NCBI GenBank assembly: GCA_030530205.1
Contig: JAUMVK010000014.1
Span: 1 to 64,000 of the forward strand
Source of the DNA: RGIG3701 sp030530205
GTDB taxonomy: Bacteria > Planctomycetota > Planctomycetia > Pirellulales > Thermoguttaceae
Length of the DNA: 64,000 bases
Direction: 5' to 3'
Shown here piece after piece: positions 15,755 to 25,622 of the stretch (position 1 is the stretch's first letter; every line of letters begins with the position of its first letter). The translations under genes and the position numbers were made by a program. Below the pieces are notes generated by a model. The model saw only the letters and a program-made list of their open reading frames with translations. It ran no database searches and had not been told where the DNA came from.

Positions 15755-18700
15755 ATGGTTCGACTTGAAGATCTGAAATCCGGCAGCCGTGTCACTGGTA
15801 TTAGAGGCGATGAACCCGTTACTCTTGAGATGATCCATCCAATGGGGACTGAAGCAGTCAGAATCACATTTCGCGGCTCTGACGGGATTATTGACGAGCA
15901 GTTACTATTCCGCTTTGACGAACCGGATCTTTCCATTTTATCGAATTCCATGCCGTGGAATTTTCAGGCCGACGGCAGTCGTTTCCGGTTTGTTTCAGAG
16001 GCGGTGCGTATTCGGCTCGCGTATCTTTTTGATCCCTATTTGGCGGTGCATACGTCTTCGGTAGAGCCACTGCCTCACCAGATCTCTGCCGTTTATGGAA
16101 CCATGCTGACGAAACTCCCGCTGAGGTTTATTCTTGCGGACGACCCGGGAGCCGGCAAGACCATCATGACGGGGCTTTTTCTGAAAGAACTGCACATCCG
16201 GGGCGATCTGAAACGCTGCCTGATCGTCTGTCCGGGCAATCTTGCGGAACAGTGGCAGGAGGAACTTTTCCACAAATTCAACCTTCGGTTTGAGATTTTA
16301 ACCAACGAGGCGATGGAATCCGCCATCAGTGGAAACGTTTTTCTCGAGAAGAATTTTTGCATCGCCCGGCTCGACAAACTGGCCCGAAACGAACTGCTTC
16401 AGCAAAAACTCCAGAAGACCGAATGGGATCTTATCGTGGTGGATGAAGCGCATAAAATGTCCGCATCGGTTTGGGGGAACGAAGTCCGATACACTCGCCG
16501 GTTTCAGCTCGGGCGGCTTCTTTCCGGGATCACGAGGAATTTTCTCCTTCTGACCGCCACGCCACACAACGGGAAAGAGGAGGATTTCCAGCTTTTCCTT
16601 TCCCTCCTGGACCCGGACCGGTTCGAGGGAACGCAGCACGGAACTCACGAAAAGCTCGACGTTTCGGACATCATGCGCCGCCTGGTCAAGGAAGAACTCC
16701 TGAAGTTCGACGGCACGAAACTCTTTCCCGAACGGCTGGCCTATACCGTAAATTACGACCTTTCCCCACCTGAAGCCGAACTGTATGACGCGGTGACGGA
16801 GTACGTCCGGAACGAATTCCATAACGCGGACGGTCTGGACCGGAGCCGGCGCAGCACGGTCGGATTTGCTTTGACGATCCTCCAGCGGCGGCTGGCCTCT
16901 TCTCCCGAAGCCATTTGGCAGTCTCTTGGCAGACGCCGCAAACGTCTGGAAAAAAAGCTGGAGGAGTTTCGTCAGAAACGCTTCGCGCAGCCGGAAATGT
17001 GGGAAATGACCGGCAATTTCGGCGAGGACGATTTCGATGAAGACGATTTTACGTCCGACGAGATGGAGGATCTGGAAACCAACGTGGCGGATCAGGCTTC
17101 TGCCGCTCAGTCGCTCGCTCAGCTGGAAACGGAAATCCAAACGCTGAAAGGCCTTGAGGAACAAGCTAACTCGGTGCGAATGAGTGGCGTGGACCGAAAG
17201 TGGGATGAGCTTTCCCGGCTGTTGCAGGATGATGAAAAAATGCGGCGTCCTGACGGGACCCACGAAAAACTGATCGTTTTCACGGAACATCGCGACACGC
17301 TGAATTACCTCTCGCAAAAGCTCACGTCGCTGCTCGGTTCGCAGGACGCGGTCGTGGCCATACATGGCGGAATGCCTCGGGAAGAACGCCACCGGGCCGA
17401 AGAACTGTTCAAGCAGAACCCGGAGGTCCGGATCCTGCTCGCCACCGACGCGGCTGGGGAAGGGATCAACCTCCAGCGCGCCCACCTGATGATCAACTAC
17501 GATCTGCCCTGGAATCCGAATCGGCTCGAGCAGCGTTTCGGGCGTATCCACAGAATCGGTCAGACGGAAGTTTGCCATCTGTGGAATCTCGTCGCGAAAA
17601 ACACCCGTGAAGGCGACGTTTTCCAGCGTCTTTTCGCCAAACTGGAGGAAGAACGCGCGGCGCTTGGCGGCCGGGTGTTCGACATTCTGGGAAAGCTCAC
17701 ATTCGACAACAAACCTTTGCGGGATCTGCTCATCGAGGCAATCCGCTACGGAAACGATCCGAAGAGGGTCAGCGAGTTTGAAAAAACCGTGGACAATTCG
17801 TTGGATCGGGCCGAGCTGGAACGTCTGCTGAACGAAAACGCACTGACCGAGGATTTCATGGACGTTTCGCTAGTCACGAAGATCCGCGAGGAAATGGAGC
17901 GCCGGGAAGCGTACAAGCTCCAGCCGTTCTTCATCGAAAGCTTCTTTATCGAGGCATTTAAGCAGCTTGGGGGGAGTATGCAGCGGCGTGAAAATGGGCG
18001 GTGGGAGATCCGCTCGGTGCCGCAGTGCGTGAAAAACTGCCACGTTCCCGGAACGTCCTTCAAGCCGATCGTTTCGCATTACGAGCGTGTCACTTTCGAC
18101 AAAAAATACACCGGTCCTCAAACGGAATTGCTCTGTCCGGGCCATCCTCTGTTGCAGGCGGTCATTTCGCAAACCCTGGAGAGAAACCGAAGCCTCCTGA
18201 AAGACGGAACGGTTTTCATCGACGAAAACGACCCCGGAACCGAGCCGCGGCTGCTCTTTTACATCGAAAACGTGATCCAGGACGGGATCGTCCTTTCCGA
18301 CGGTCGGCAGCGTTTGATCTCCCGGCAATTACATTTCGTCGAGATGAAGCAGGATGGGACCGCCCGCAATGCCGGTTACGCGCCGTATCTGGATTACCGG
18401 CCGGCCAAGCAGAACGAGCTGCCGGCCATCATGGATTTTCTCGCCACGCAGGAATGGCTCACGCAAAACGTCGAACAGCGCGCGTTGGATTACGCCGTTA
18501 CGCAAATGGTTCCGCAGAACTGCCAGGAGATCCGCGCCCGCCGGCTCGCCAGGGTCGAAAAGATCTCCCTGGCCGTCCAAAAGAGGCTCCGGGCAGAGAT
18601 CCTTTACTGGGACGGCCGCGCCTGGAAACTGAGCAATCAGGAAAAAGAAGGCAAGAAGAACTCAAAGCTCAACTCGGAAAACGCCCGACGCCGTGCGGAT

Positions 18701-19252
18701 GAGCTGGAGCAGCGTCTGGAGCGGCGTCTCAAAGAGCTGGAACTGGAAAAGCGCATCGCGCCGCTGCCGCCGAACGTGATCGGTGGGGCGCTGATCATTC
18801 CTGCCGGGCTTTTGAGCCGTCTGGAAGGGGCGGCCGAGCAGGACGCCAAACCCGAAACGTTCGCTCTGAACCGGTCGGAGATCGAGAAGATCGCGATGAA
18901 CGCCGTGATGGAAAAGGAACGCGCGTTGGGGTACGTCCCTCGTGACGTCAGTGCGGAACACGGTCACGGCTACGACATTGAGTCGTGGATCCCGGAAAAC
19001 CTCCGAAAAGGGACAGAAACTCTGCGTTTCATCGAGGTCAAAGGCCGCGCGGCAGGAGCGCAGACCGTCACCGTATCCCGAAACGAGATCCTGGCGGGGA
19101 AGAACAAAGGCGACCAGTTCATTCTTGCGCTGGTGGAAGTGAACGAATCCGGGCCGGTCGTCCATTACATCCCCAATCCTTTTCGCAAAGAAGAGCCTGG
19201 GTTCATGGTTTGCAGTGTTAATTTCGATATTCAAAAGCTACTTTCAAATTAA
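15755..19252 (+). CDS. SNF2-family helicase with C-terminal DUF3883 domain (DrmD-like defence helicase)
   Basis: A 1165-residue superfamily 2 ATPase. Motif I is ADDPGAGKTIM (about residue 130), motif II is VVDEAH (about 229), motif III is LTATPHNGKEEDF, motif V is ATDAAGEGINLQ, and motif VI is NRLEQRFGRIHRIGQ. A coiled-coil insert rich in Glu lies around 390-480. The last 110 residues read FIEVKGRAAGAQTVTVSRNE with FILALVEV, the DUF3883 (NO VEIN C-terminal) domain, an inactive or active nuclease-like fold. Helicases of this form occur in DISARM-type antiphage systems. ATG 15755 (MVRLEDLKSGSRV) is preferred because GAGG lies 6 bases before it. The methylase gene follows 30 bases after the stop. 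Confidence 0.88.
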   Translation: MVRLEDLKSGSRVTGIRGDEPVTLEMIHPMGTEAVRITFRGSDGIIDEQLLFRFDEPDLSILSNSMPWNFQADGSRFRFVSEAVRIRLAYLFDPYLAVHTSSVEPLPHQISAVYGTMLTKLPLRFILADDPGAGKTIMTGLFLKELHIRGDLKRCLIVCPGNLAEQWQEELFHKFNLRFEILTNEAMESAISGNVFLEKNFCIARLDKLARNELLQQKLQKTEWDLIVVDEAHKMSASVWGNEVRYTRRFQLGRLLSGITRNFLLLTATPHNGKEEDFQLFLSLLDPDRFEGTQHGTHEKLDVSDIMRRLVKEELLKFDGTKLFPERLAYTVNYDLSPPEAELYDAVTEYVRNEFHNADGLDRSRRSTVGFALTILQRRLASSPEAIWQSLGRRRKRLEKKLEEFRQKRFAQPEMWEMTGNFGEDDFDEDDFTSDEMEDLETNVADQASAAQSLAQLETEIQTLKGLEEQANSVRMSGVDRKWDELSRLLQDDEKMRRPDGTHEKLIVFTEHRDTLNYLSQKLTSLLGSQDAVVAIHGGMPREERHRAEELFKQNPEVRILLATDAAGEGINLQRAHLMINYDLPWNPNRLEQRFGRIHRIGQTEVCHLWNLVAKNTREGDVFQRLFAKLEEERAALGGRVFDILGKLTFDNKPLRDLLIEAIRYGNDPKRVSEFEKTVDNSLDRAELERLLNENALTEDFMDVSLVTKIREEMERREAYKLQPFFIESFFIEAFKQLGGSMQRRENGRWEIRSVPQCVKNCHVPGTSFKPIVSHYERVTFDKKYTGPQTELLCPGHPLLQAVISQTLERNRSLLKDGTVFIDENDPGTEPRLLFYIENVIQDGIVLSDGRQRLISRQLHFVEMKQDGTARNAGYAPYLDYRPAKQNELPAIMDFLATQEWLTQNVEQRALDYAVTQMVPQNCQEIRARRLARVEKISLAVQKRLRAEILYWDGRAWKLSNQEKEGKKNSKLNSENARRRADELEQRLERRLKELELEKRIAPLPPNVIGGALIIPAGLLSRLEGAAEQDAKPETFALNRSEIEKIAMNAVMEKERALGYVPRDVSAEHGHGYDIESWIPENLRKGTETLRFIEVKGRAAGAQTVTVSRNEILAGKNKGDQFILALVEVNESGPVVHYIPNPFRKEEPGFMVCSVNFDIQKLLSN

Positions 19253-19279
19253 GGGGACGACGCACCCACAGTCGTTAAA
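19253..19279. repeat. Degenerate copy of the GACGACGC palindrome between helicase and methylase genes
   Basis: The 27 bases begin GGGGACGACGC and end GTCGTTAAA. They match, apart from the centre, the copy at 46228-46256, which shares the flanking GTTAAA. It fills nearly all of the 30-base gap between the two genes and leaves no good ribosome binding site for the methylase. Confidence 0.6.
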
Positions 19280-19282
19280 CTC

Positions 19283-22039
19283 ATGTTTCATAAAAAACTG
19301 ATCGAAGTCGCGCTTCCTCTGGAAACCATCAATGCGGAGGCGGCTCGTGAAAAATCGATTCGTCACGGTCATCCCTCCACGCTGCACCTTTGGTGGGCAC
19401 GGCGTCCTTTAGCCGCGGCAAGGGCCGTGATTTGGGCCAGTCTCGTGGACGATCCGTCTTCACATCCCGAACTGTTTCCCACCGAGGATGCACAGAACAA
19501 AGAACGCGACCGTCTGTTCACAATTCTGGAAGGGCTCGTCAAGTGGGAAAACTTGGGAAACTCAGAATTTCTGAAAGAAGCGCGGGCCGAGATCCTGAAA
19601 TGGACGAACGGCGCGCCGCCGGCCCTTCTGGACCCATTCGCCGGGGGTGGGGCCATCCCGCTTGAGGCGCAGCGGCTCGGGCTGGAGGCGCACGCTCACG
19701 ATCTGAATCCCGTTGCGGTGATGATCAATAAGGCGATGATCGAGATCCCGCCCCGTTTCTCGGGCCTGCCGCCGGTCCACCCGAACTTCCACAAATGCCA
19801 GGTCACGCAAGGGGCCGCGGGTCTTGCCGAGGACGTCCGGTATTACGGCGAGTGGATGAAGGAAGAAGCCGCCCGCCGCATTGGGCATTTGTACCCGAAG
19901 ATCCGTTCTGGAAACGAAGAATTGACGGTCATTGCGTGGATCTGGGCGCGGACGGTGAAATGTCCCAACCCCGCGTGCGGGTGCGAGATGCCACTGGTAC
20001 GTTCTTTCACTTTATCCCAAAAGAAAGGGAAAGAAGCGTGGGTTGAACCTTATTTTGAAAATGGAAAACCATCTTTTAGAGTTCATACTGATGGAACTCC
20101 TGAAATTGAAGGAACGGTTAATCGGAAAGGGGCGACGTGTGCATGTTGTGGAGCAAATGTCGATTTCCCCTATATCCGGAATGAAGGACAAAATGGACGA
20201 ATCAAACCAGTTTTAATGGCAATCGTAGCAGAAGGAACGGCCGGCAGAAAATATTTAAATCCATCTGTTGAACACATCAGAATTGCTGACACAAATAAAC
20301 CAGATGATTACCCAAGGGCCGAAATAACTAATAATCCTCGTGATTTCAAAACTCCTAATTATGGAATGAAAGAATTTTCGGATCTCTTCACCAATCGTCA
20401 ACTCACGGCGCTTTGTACTTTCAGTGATCTGGTTGAGGAAGCACGGAAAAAAGCCACGGCAGACGCGGTTGCGGCGGGGCTTCCTGACGATGGCATCGGC
20501 CTGGATGACGGCGGCCACGGCGCCACTGCCTACGGCCAGGCGGTCGGGGTTTATCTGGGGCTAGCTATTGATAGGGGCGCAGATGCGTGGTCCTCTTTGG
20601 TTAGTTGGAGAAATACCGTACAAGCTTCACGAAATACTTTTTCACGACAGGCACTTCCAATGGTTTGGGATTTTACAGAAGTAAATCCTTTTAGTTCCTC
20701 TTGCGGGAATTGGTCCGAGGCTTGTTTAGGCTGGATATATAAAGTACTAGAAAGATTAGATGTAAATATTTCTGGAAATGCCAAACAATTAGATGCACAA
20801 AACGATTGTGGTCTTCGAAATGTCATGGTTTCGACCGATCCGCCTTACTACGACAATATCGGCTACGCGGACCTTTCCGACTTTTTTTACGTCTGGCTCC
20901 GTCAGTCCCTGAAATCCACTTTCCCTCAGCTTTTCCGGACGCTCCAGGTCCCCAAAAAGGAAGAACTCGTCGCCACGCCTTACCGTTTTGAAGGCAATGC
21001 TCAAAAAGCTAAAACGTTTTTTGAGGACGGGATGTTCCACACCTGCCAGCGCATCTACGAATATTCCCGGGAAGAGATTCCCGTCACCATTTATTACGCT
21101 TACAAACAAAGTGACTCTGCGGAAGAGGAAACTTCCCGGCAAACCGCTTCCACCGGCTGGGAAACCATGCTTACAGCCATCATCAAAGCGGGGTTCACGA
21201 TTACGGGAACCTGGCCAATGCGAACAGAGAGACCTGCAAGAACACTCAGTATTGGCACGAACGCACTGGCTTCCTCGATCGTCCTGGTTTGCCGCAAACG
21301 TCCCACGGACGCCCCGGCCTGTACGCGGCGGAACTTCGTGAACGAACTGCACCGGGAATTGATCCCGGCATTGAAAAAGCTCCAGAGCGGCAGCATCGCG
21401 CCAGTCGATATGGCCCAATCCGCAATCGGACCAGGAATGGCCGTCTTTTCCAAATACTCTCAGGTGTTCGAGTCGAACGGCACGCCCATGACGGTCCGAA
21501 ACGCGCTGGCGGTCATTAATCAGGAGTTGGACAATTACTTCAGCAATCAGGACAGCGGGCTGGACCCGGTGAGCAATTTTTGCGTGACGCTTTACACCCA
21601 GGTGGGGTTTGGTGAGATCAAATTCGGCGAGGCCGACACGCTGGCCCGGGCGAAAAACATCTCGGTCGAAGCTCTGGCCGACCAGAAGATCCTGTTCGCG
21701 GAAAAAGGGACGGTCCACCTTCAGGAACGTCGTGACCTGCCCAAAAATCTTTCCCACAATCAGCCGGTTTGGCTTCAAACGCAGATCCTTACCCACGCGA
21801 TGGAGACCGGCGGGAATCAGGCATGCGCCAATCTGCTGAAGAAAGCGGGCGACACGAACCCGGAATCAGCCCGTGAACTGGCCTACCGTCTCTACACCAT
21901 CGCCGACGCGAATGGCTGGACCAACGAGGCGTACGCCTATAACTCGCTCATCGTCGCCTGGCCGGAGATCCAGGCGCTCAGAACGAAATCGGAAACGAAT
22001 GATGGGCAATTAACCATGAATGAAGGTTTTGACAATTAA
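19283..22039 (+). CDS. DUF1156 DNA adenine-type methyltransferase (defence-associated)
   Basis: A 918-residue methylase. The N-terminus carries the DUF1156 signature (EVALPLETINAEAAREKSIR, HPSTLHLWWARRPLAAARA). SAM motif I is LLDPFAGGGAIPLEAQRLG (about residue 115) with DLNPVAV, and the catalytic motif IV is STDPPYYDNIGYADLSDFF (about 518). Two zinc knuckles lie between them: KCPNPACGCEM (about 226) and CACCGAN (about 290). DUF1156 methylases recur in predicted antiphage islands with DUF499 ATPases. Two internal stretches, about 20010-20400 and 20560-20830, are visibly more AT-rich than their flanks. They lie between motifs I and IV, where target recognition is likely. The start codon lacks a clear ribosome binding site. 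Translation may depend on coupling to the helicase gene. Confidence 0.88.
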   Translation: MFHKKLIEVALPLETINAEAAREKSIRHGHPSTLHLWWARRPLAAARAVIWASLVDDPSSHPELFPTEDAQNKERDRLFTILEGLVKWENLGNSEFLKEARAEILKWTNGAPPALLDPFAGGGAIPLEAQRLGLEAHAHDLNPVAVMINKAMIEIPPRFSGLPPVHPNFHKCQVTQGAAGLAEDVRYYGEWMKEEAARRIGHLYPKIRSGNEELTVIAWIWARTVKCPNPACGCEMPLVRSFTLSQKKGKEAWVEPYFENGKPSFRVHTDGTPEIEGTVNRKGATCACCGANVDFPYIRNEGQNGRIKPVLMAIVAEGTAGRKYLNPSVEHIRIADTNKPDDYPRAEITNNPRDFKTPNYGMKEFSDLFTNRQLTALCTFSDLVEEARKKATADAVAAGLPDDGIGLDDGGHGATAYGQAVGVYLGLAIDRGADAWSSLVSWRNTVQASRNTFSRQALPMVWDFTEVNPFSSSCGNWSEACLGWIYKVLERLDVNISGNAKQLDAQNDCGLRNVMVSTDPPYYDNIGYADLSDFFYVWLRQSLKSTFPQLFRTLQVPKKEELVATPYRFEGNAQKAKTFFEDGMFHTCQRIYEYSREEIPVTIYYAYKQSDSAEEETSRQTASTGWETMLTAIIKAGFTITGTWPMRTERPARTLSIGTNALASSIVLVCRKRPTDAPACTRRNFVNELHRELIPALKKLQSGSIAPVDMAQSAIGPGMAVFSKYSQVFESNGTPMTVRNALAVINQELDNYFSNQDSGLDPVSNFCVTLYTQVGFGEIKFGEADTLARAKNISVEALADQKILFAEKGTVHLQERRDLPKNLSHNQPVWLQTQILTHAMETGGNQACANLLKKAGDTNPESARELAYRLYTIADANGWTNEAYAYNSLIVAWPEIQALRTKSETNDGQLTMNEGFDN

Positions 22040-22070
22040 CAGATCAAACAGGAAGCAAGGAGAAATCTCA

Positions 22071-25000
22071 ATGGAGAACGTCGATATTGTCATTAAGGGG
22101 ATGCGTTTTCTTCGCGACGGCATGGTCAGGTACCTCGTCCATGAGATGGAAAATGAATTTGGCGAGGAGTGGTGGCAGAAGGGCGTTCTGAACCCTTTGA
22201 AGGAGGACAGCAAGCGCGATCTGCCCGAGACTGGAACGAAGGAGGAACTGCGGAATTTGCTCGACCTTCATCGCTGTCTGGTCCTTTTTGACCTTCACTG
22301 GCAGACGATTTTCCGGAAGAAACTCCCAATCGAATACCGCAGTTGGGCGAAAGAGGCGCACAACGTCCGCAATCGGGTTTCCCACATCGGGGCGACCGAT
22401 TTTAACTACTCCGACACGTGGCGCGCCTTGGATACGTTCGCACGTCTGTGCGGCGCTTTCAGTTTGGAATACACGGAGGAGATCCGTACTCTGTTGAGGG
22501 ATTTCAACGCGCAGGAAGATTCGGACCTCTCACCGTCTTCCCGGGCGATCCAAAAACGGACGGATGTCGTATTGAACACCTCGGACCTCCCGAGCTGGCG
22601 GGAGGTGATCCGCCCTCATCAGGACGTGGCTCAGGGCCGATACAAGAATGCGGAGTTCGCGGCCGATCTTGCTCAGGTTGCCAAGGGAAAAGGGGCCATG
22701 GAATATCTCGACCCGGTGGAATTCTTCAAGCGCACCTACGTTACCGAAGGGATGAAAGGGCTGCTCGTGCAGAGTTTCAGGCGGATCCTTGGGATGGACG
22801 GCGACCCGGTCATTCAACTCAAAACGGCGTTTGGCGGTGGGAAAACCCATACGATGCTGGCCCTTTATCACGCCATGCGCGCACGGTCGCCGGAGTCTCT
22901 TCCGAATCTCAAGGCTGTGCTCGACGAAATTGGAGTTCGGACGCTTCCGAAAGTCAACGTCGCGGTCCTCGTTGGGACGGCCTTGGACCCCACCTCGGCG
23001 CGCCGGCCCCAGAATTTCCCGGGAATCACCATCAACACGTTATGGGGTGAAATGGCCGCCCAGCTCGCCGAAGCCGCCGGCGACCCGAAACTGTACGACT
23101 TTGTGAAAGACTCAGACAAAAAGCACGTTACTCCCGGCTCGGAGGCCTTCCGGAAATTATTTGACGCATGCGGTCCGTGCCTGATCCTGATGGATGAGCT
23201 GGTCGCTTACGGGAAGAAACTCTACGGCGCCCGGGACCTTCCCGCCGGGACGTTCGACAATTTTACCACGTTCATTCAGGAAATCACCGAGGGTGCGCGC
23301 CAAAGCAAAAACAGTCTCGTCGTGGCGTCCATCCCGGAATCCACATTTGAAATCGGCGGAGAGGGCGGGAAAAAAACTCTCGAAGCCATCGAGCACACGT
23401 TCGGGCGCATGGAATCGGTCTGGAAACCCGTCTCGGCGGATGAGGGGTTTGAAGTCGTTCGCCGCCGACTCTTTCTTGACTGTGCCCAGCCCGAGCTGCG
23501 GGACATGGTTTGCCGCAGATTCAGCGATATGTACCGGAGCAACTCCGGCGAGTTCCCCAGTGAGGCCAAGGAGGCGGAATACCTCGAACGGATGATCTCG
23601 TGCTACCCAATCCATCCCGAAATGTTTGAACGGCTCTACGAAGATTGGGCGTCGCTCGAGCATTTCCAGCGGACACGCGGCGTGCTGCGATTGATGGCGG
23701 CTGTGATCCACGAGCTTTGGATGGCGCAGGACCCCAACGCGATGATCATGCCGGGGTCGCTGCCACTGGACGTTCCTTCGGTCCGGAACGAGTTGACGCG
23801 GTACCTGGACGACAGCTGGAACCCCATCGTGGACAAACAGGTGGATGGGCGGAATTCGGAACCCTACCAGCAGGACCAGAAAACGGAACGCTACGGAAAG
23901 TACCTTGCCTCCCGCCGGGTCTCACGAACCGTTATGCTCGGAAGCGCGCCGACGACACGTGACCAGCTTAATCGCGGAATTTCCAGTGCCCGCATACGGC
24001 TGGGAGTCGTGCAGCCGGGAGAAAATATCGCCGTTTTTAATGACGCACTGAATTCGCTGCGGAACACCCTTTCGCATCTGTACACGCTTGGAGATCGATT
24101 CTGGTACGACACGCGCCCGACGCTTCTCAAGGTCGCAGAGGACCGCGCGAAACTGGTCAAACCGGATGAAATCGAGATGGAACTCGAAAAACGGCTCAAG
24201 ACCCGTACCAAAGAGCCGCCGTTTAGCGGAGTTCACATCTGCCCCGCCAGCACGCAGGACGTGCCTGATGAGCAGTCGGTTCGGGTGGTCATCCTTTCAC
24301 CGAAAGCGACCCACCGTGACGGTCAGCCCCAAACGCTGGCACTGCAAGCAGTGAACCAGTTCCTGAACGAACGGGGAACGTCGCCGCGCATTTACAGGAA
24401 TATGCTCGTTTTCGTCGCTCCGGATCTGAATGGGATGGAATCGCTGAATGAGGCCGTTCGAAAATTCCTCGCATGGGAGTCGATTTATAAGGATACCGAT
24501 GTGCTTAATCTCGACTCAATGCAGAGAAGAGATGCCGAGACGAACAAGAAAACTCATGACGATACGGTCGAACTTCAAATAAAGGAAACGTACTGCTGGC
24601 TTATGGTCCCCCGGACAGAAATCACCGATTTGAAAAACGTTCAGTGGGAGACGCATAAAATCTTCGGCGACAAGACCATTCTCCAGAAAGCCGCCCAGAA
24701 TATGCGTCAGAAAGAGACGATCATTGAGCGCTGGGCACCGAATCTTCTCCGAATGGAGCTGGACCAGATTCTTTGGAAAGACCGGGATGATCTTTCATTT
24801 GGTGACCTCTGGAATATGCTCTGTTCCTACACGTATCTGCCTCGCCTGGCGAATGTAAAGGTCCTTGAAAACGCTGTCCGGGAAGGGCTTGAGAGCGAGG
24901 AGTTTTTTGCCATCGCCGACTCAAAAGAGGGAGAAAAATACGTAAATCTCCGGTTTAGGCCAACTTTTTTCACTCTGCAACCGACGACGCTGCTCGTAAA

Positions 25001-25358
25001 ACCCTCCGTCGCCCGGGCTCAGCTTGACGCGGAACAAAAGGCGGCTCCAACGGGTTCCGCGGTTCCCCACAAAGTTCCTGACCCCAAAAGCGGCAAAACC
25101 GAGCCGAAGCCGGCCCCCAAACCGCAGCCAACCACGTTCTTCATGTCGGCCAAACTGGATACGGCGCGTCTGAACCGGGATCTGCGATTACTGACGGAAG
25201 AGATCATCACGCACCTGCTTTCGCTTCCCGGATCAACGTCAGAAATTCATCTCGATATTCGGACCACTGCCCCGTCAGGCATTCCGCAGGATATCGTCCG
25301 AACTCTGACCGAAAACTGCGACACGCTGAAGGTCGAAACTTTTGGTTTTGAGGAGTGA
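22071..25358 (+). CDS. HEPN-DUF499 AAA-type ATPase (defence-associated)
   Basis: A 1095-residue protein. The first 140 residues resemble the Swt1-type HEPN domain and contain RNRVSH (residues 100-105), an Rx4H motif typical of HEPN ribonucleases. The DUF499 ATPase core follows with Walker A FGGGKTHTM (about 254) and Walker B LILMDELVAYG (about 370). A Pro/Lys-rich linker (PDPKSGKTEPKPAPKP) precedes a final 80-residue domain. DUF499 proteins occur beside DUF1156 methylases in predicted antiphage islands. The HEPN motif suggests an RNA-cutting, abortive effector, which is inference. ATG 22071 has a clear AAGGAG site; an in-frame ATG at 22020 would overlap the methylase gene and lacks one. It ends the three-gene operon, and AT-rich DNA begins about 80 bases later. 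Confidence 0.85.
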   Translation: MENVDIVIKGMRFLRDGMVRYLVHEMENEFGEEWWQKGVLNPLKEDSKRDLPETGTKEELRNLLDLHRCLVLFDLHWQTIFRKKLPIEYRSWAKEAHNVRNRVSHIGATDFNYSDTWRALDTFARLCGAFSLEYTEEIRTLLRDFNAQEDSDLSPSSRAIQKRTDVVLNTSDLPSWREVIRPHQDVAQGRYKNAEFAADLAQVAKGKGAMEYLDPVEFFKRTYVTEGMKGLLVQSFRRILGMDGDPVIQLKTAFGGGKTHTMLALYHAMRARSPESLPNLKAVLDEIGVRTLPKVNVAVLVGTALDPTSARRPQNFPGITINTLWGEMAAQLAEAAGDPKLYDFVKDSDKKHVTPGSEAFRKLFDACGPCLILMDELVAYGKKLYGARDLPAGTFDNFTTFIQEITEGARQSKNSLVVASIPESTFEIGGEGGKKTLEAIEHTFGRMESVWKPVSADEGFEVVRRRLFLDCAQPELRDMVCRRFSDMYRSNSGEFPSEAKEAEYLERMISCYPIHPEMFERLYEDWASLEHFQRTRGVLRLMAAVIHELWMAQDPNAMIMPGSLPLDVPSVRNELTRYLDDSWNPIVDKQVDGRNSEPYQQDQKTERYGKYLASRRVSRTVMLGSAPTTRDQLNRGISSARIRLGVVQPGENIAVFNDALNSLRNTLSHLYTLGDRFWYDTRPTLLKVAEDRAKLVKPDEIEMELEKRLKTRTKEPPFSGVHICPASTQDVPDEQSVRVVILSPKATHRDGQPQTLALQAVNQFLNERGTSPRIYRNMLVFVAPDLNGMESLNEAVRKFLAWESIYKDTDVLNLDSMQRRDAETNKKTHDDTVELQIKETYCWLMVPRTEITDLKNVQWETHKIFGDKTILQKAAQNMRQKETIIERWAPNLLRMELDQILWKDRDDLSFGDLWNMLCSYTYLPRLANVKVLENAVREGLESEEFFAIADSKEGEKYVNLRFRPTFFTLQPTTLLVKPSVARAQLDAEQKAAPTGSAVPHKVPDPKSGKTEPKPAPKPQPTTFFMSAKLDTARLNRDLRLLTEEIITHLLSLPGSTSEIHLDIRTTAPSGIPQDIVRTLTENCDTLKVETFGFEE

Positions 25359-25622
25359 CAGGTAGAAATGATTCTGTAGACCCGACATCCCTAGCCTTTA
25401 ATAGTTCTCTACCGGAGATCACCTTAGGGAACCTATCCTATTATAATAATTGCACGATCCACAGCCAATTGTCCATCGATAGATTCTCGCTCTAATGAAT
25501 CTGTTCAAGAAGATGGCAAGCTGTGTTCTACACTGTTGGGAGTGATGTCAATTATAGTTCGTTTTCAAATTAACTCAATCTGCAGTATAGATGTAAAAAG
25601 AGGTCTTTTTACTCATTTTTTG

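Noticed and set aside
16298..17578. Long minus-strand open frame of 426 residues inside the helicase gene
   Set aside because: It is a shadow frame of the GC-rich helicase gene; all superfamily 2 motifs are on the plus strand.
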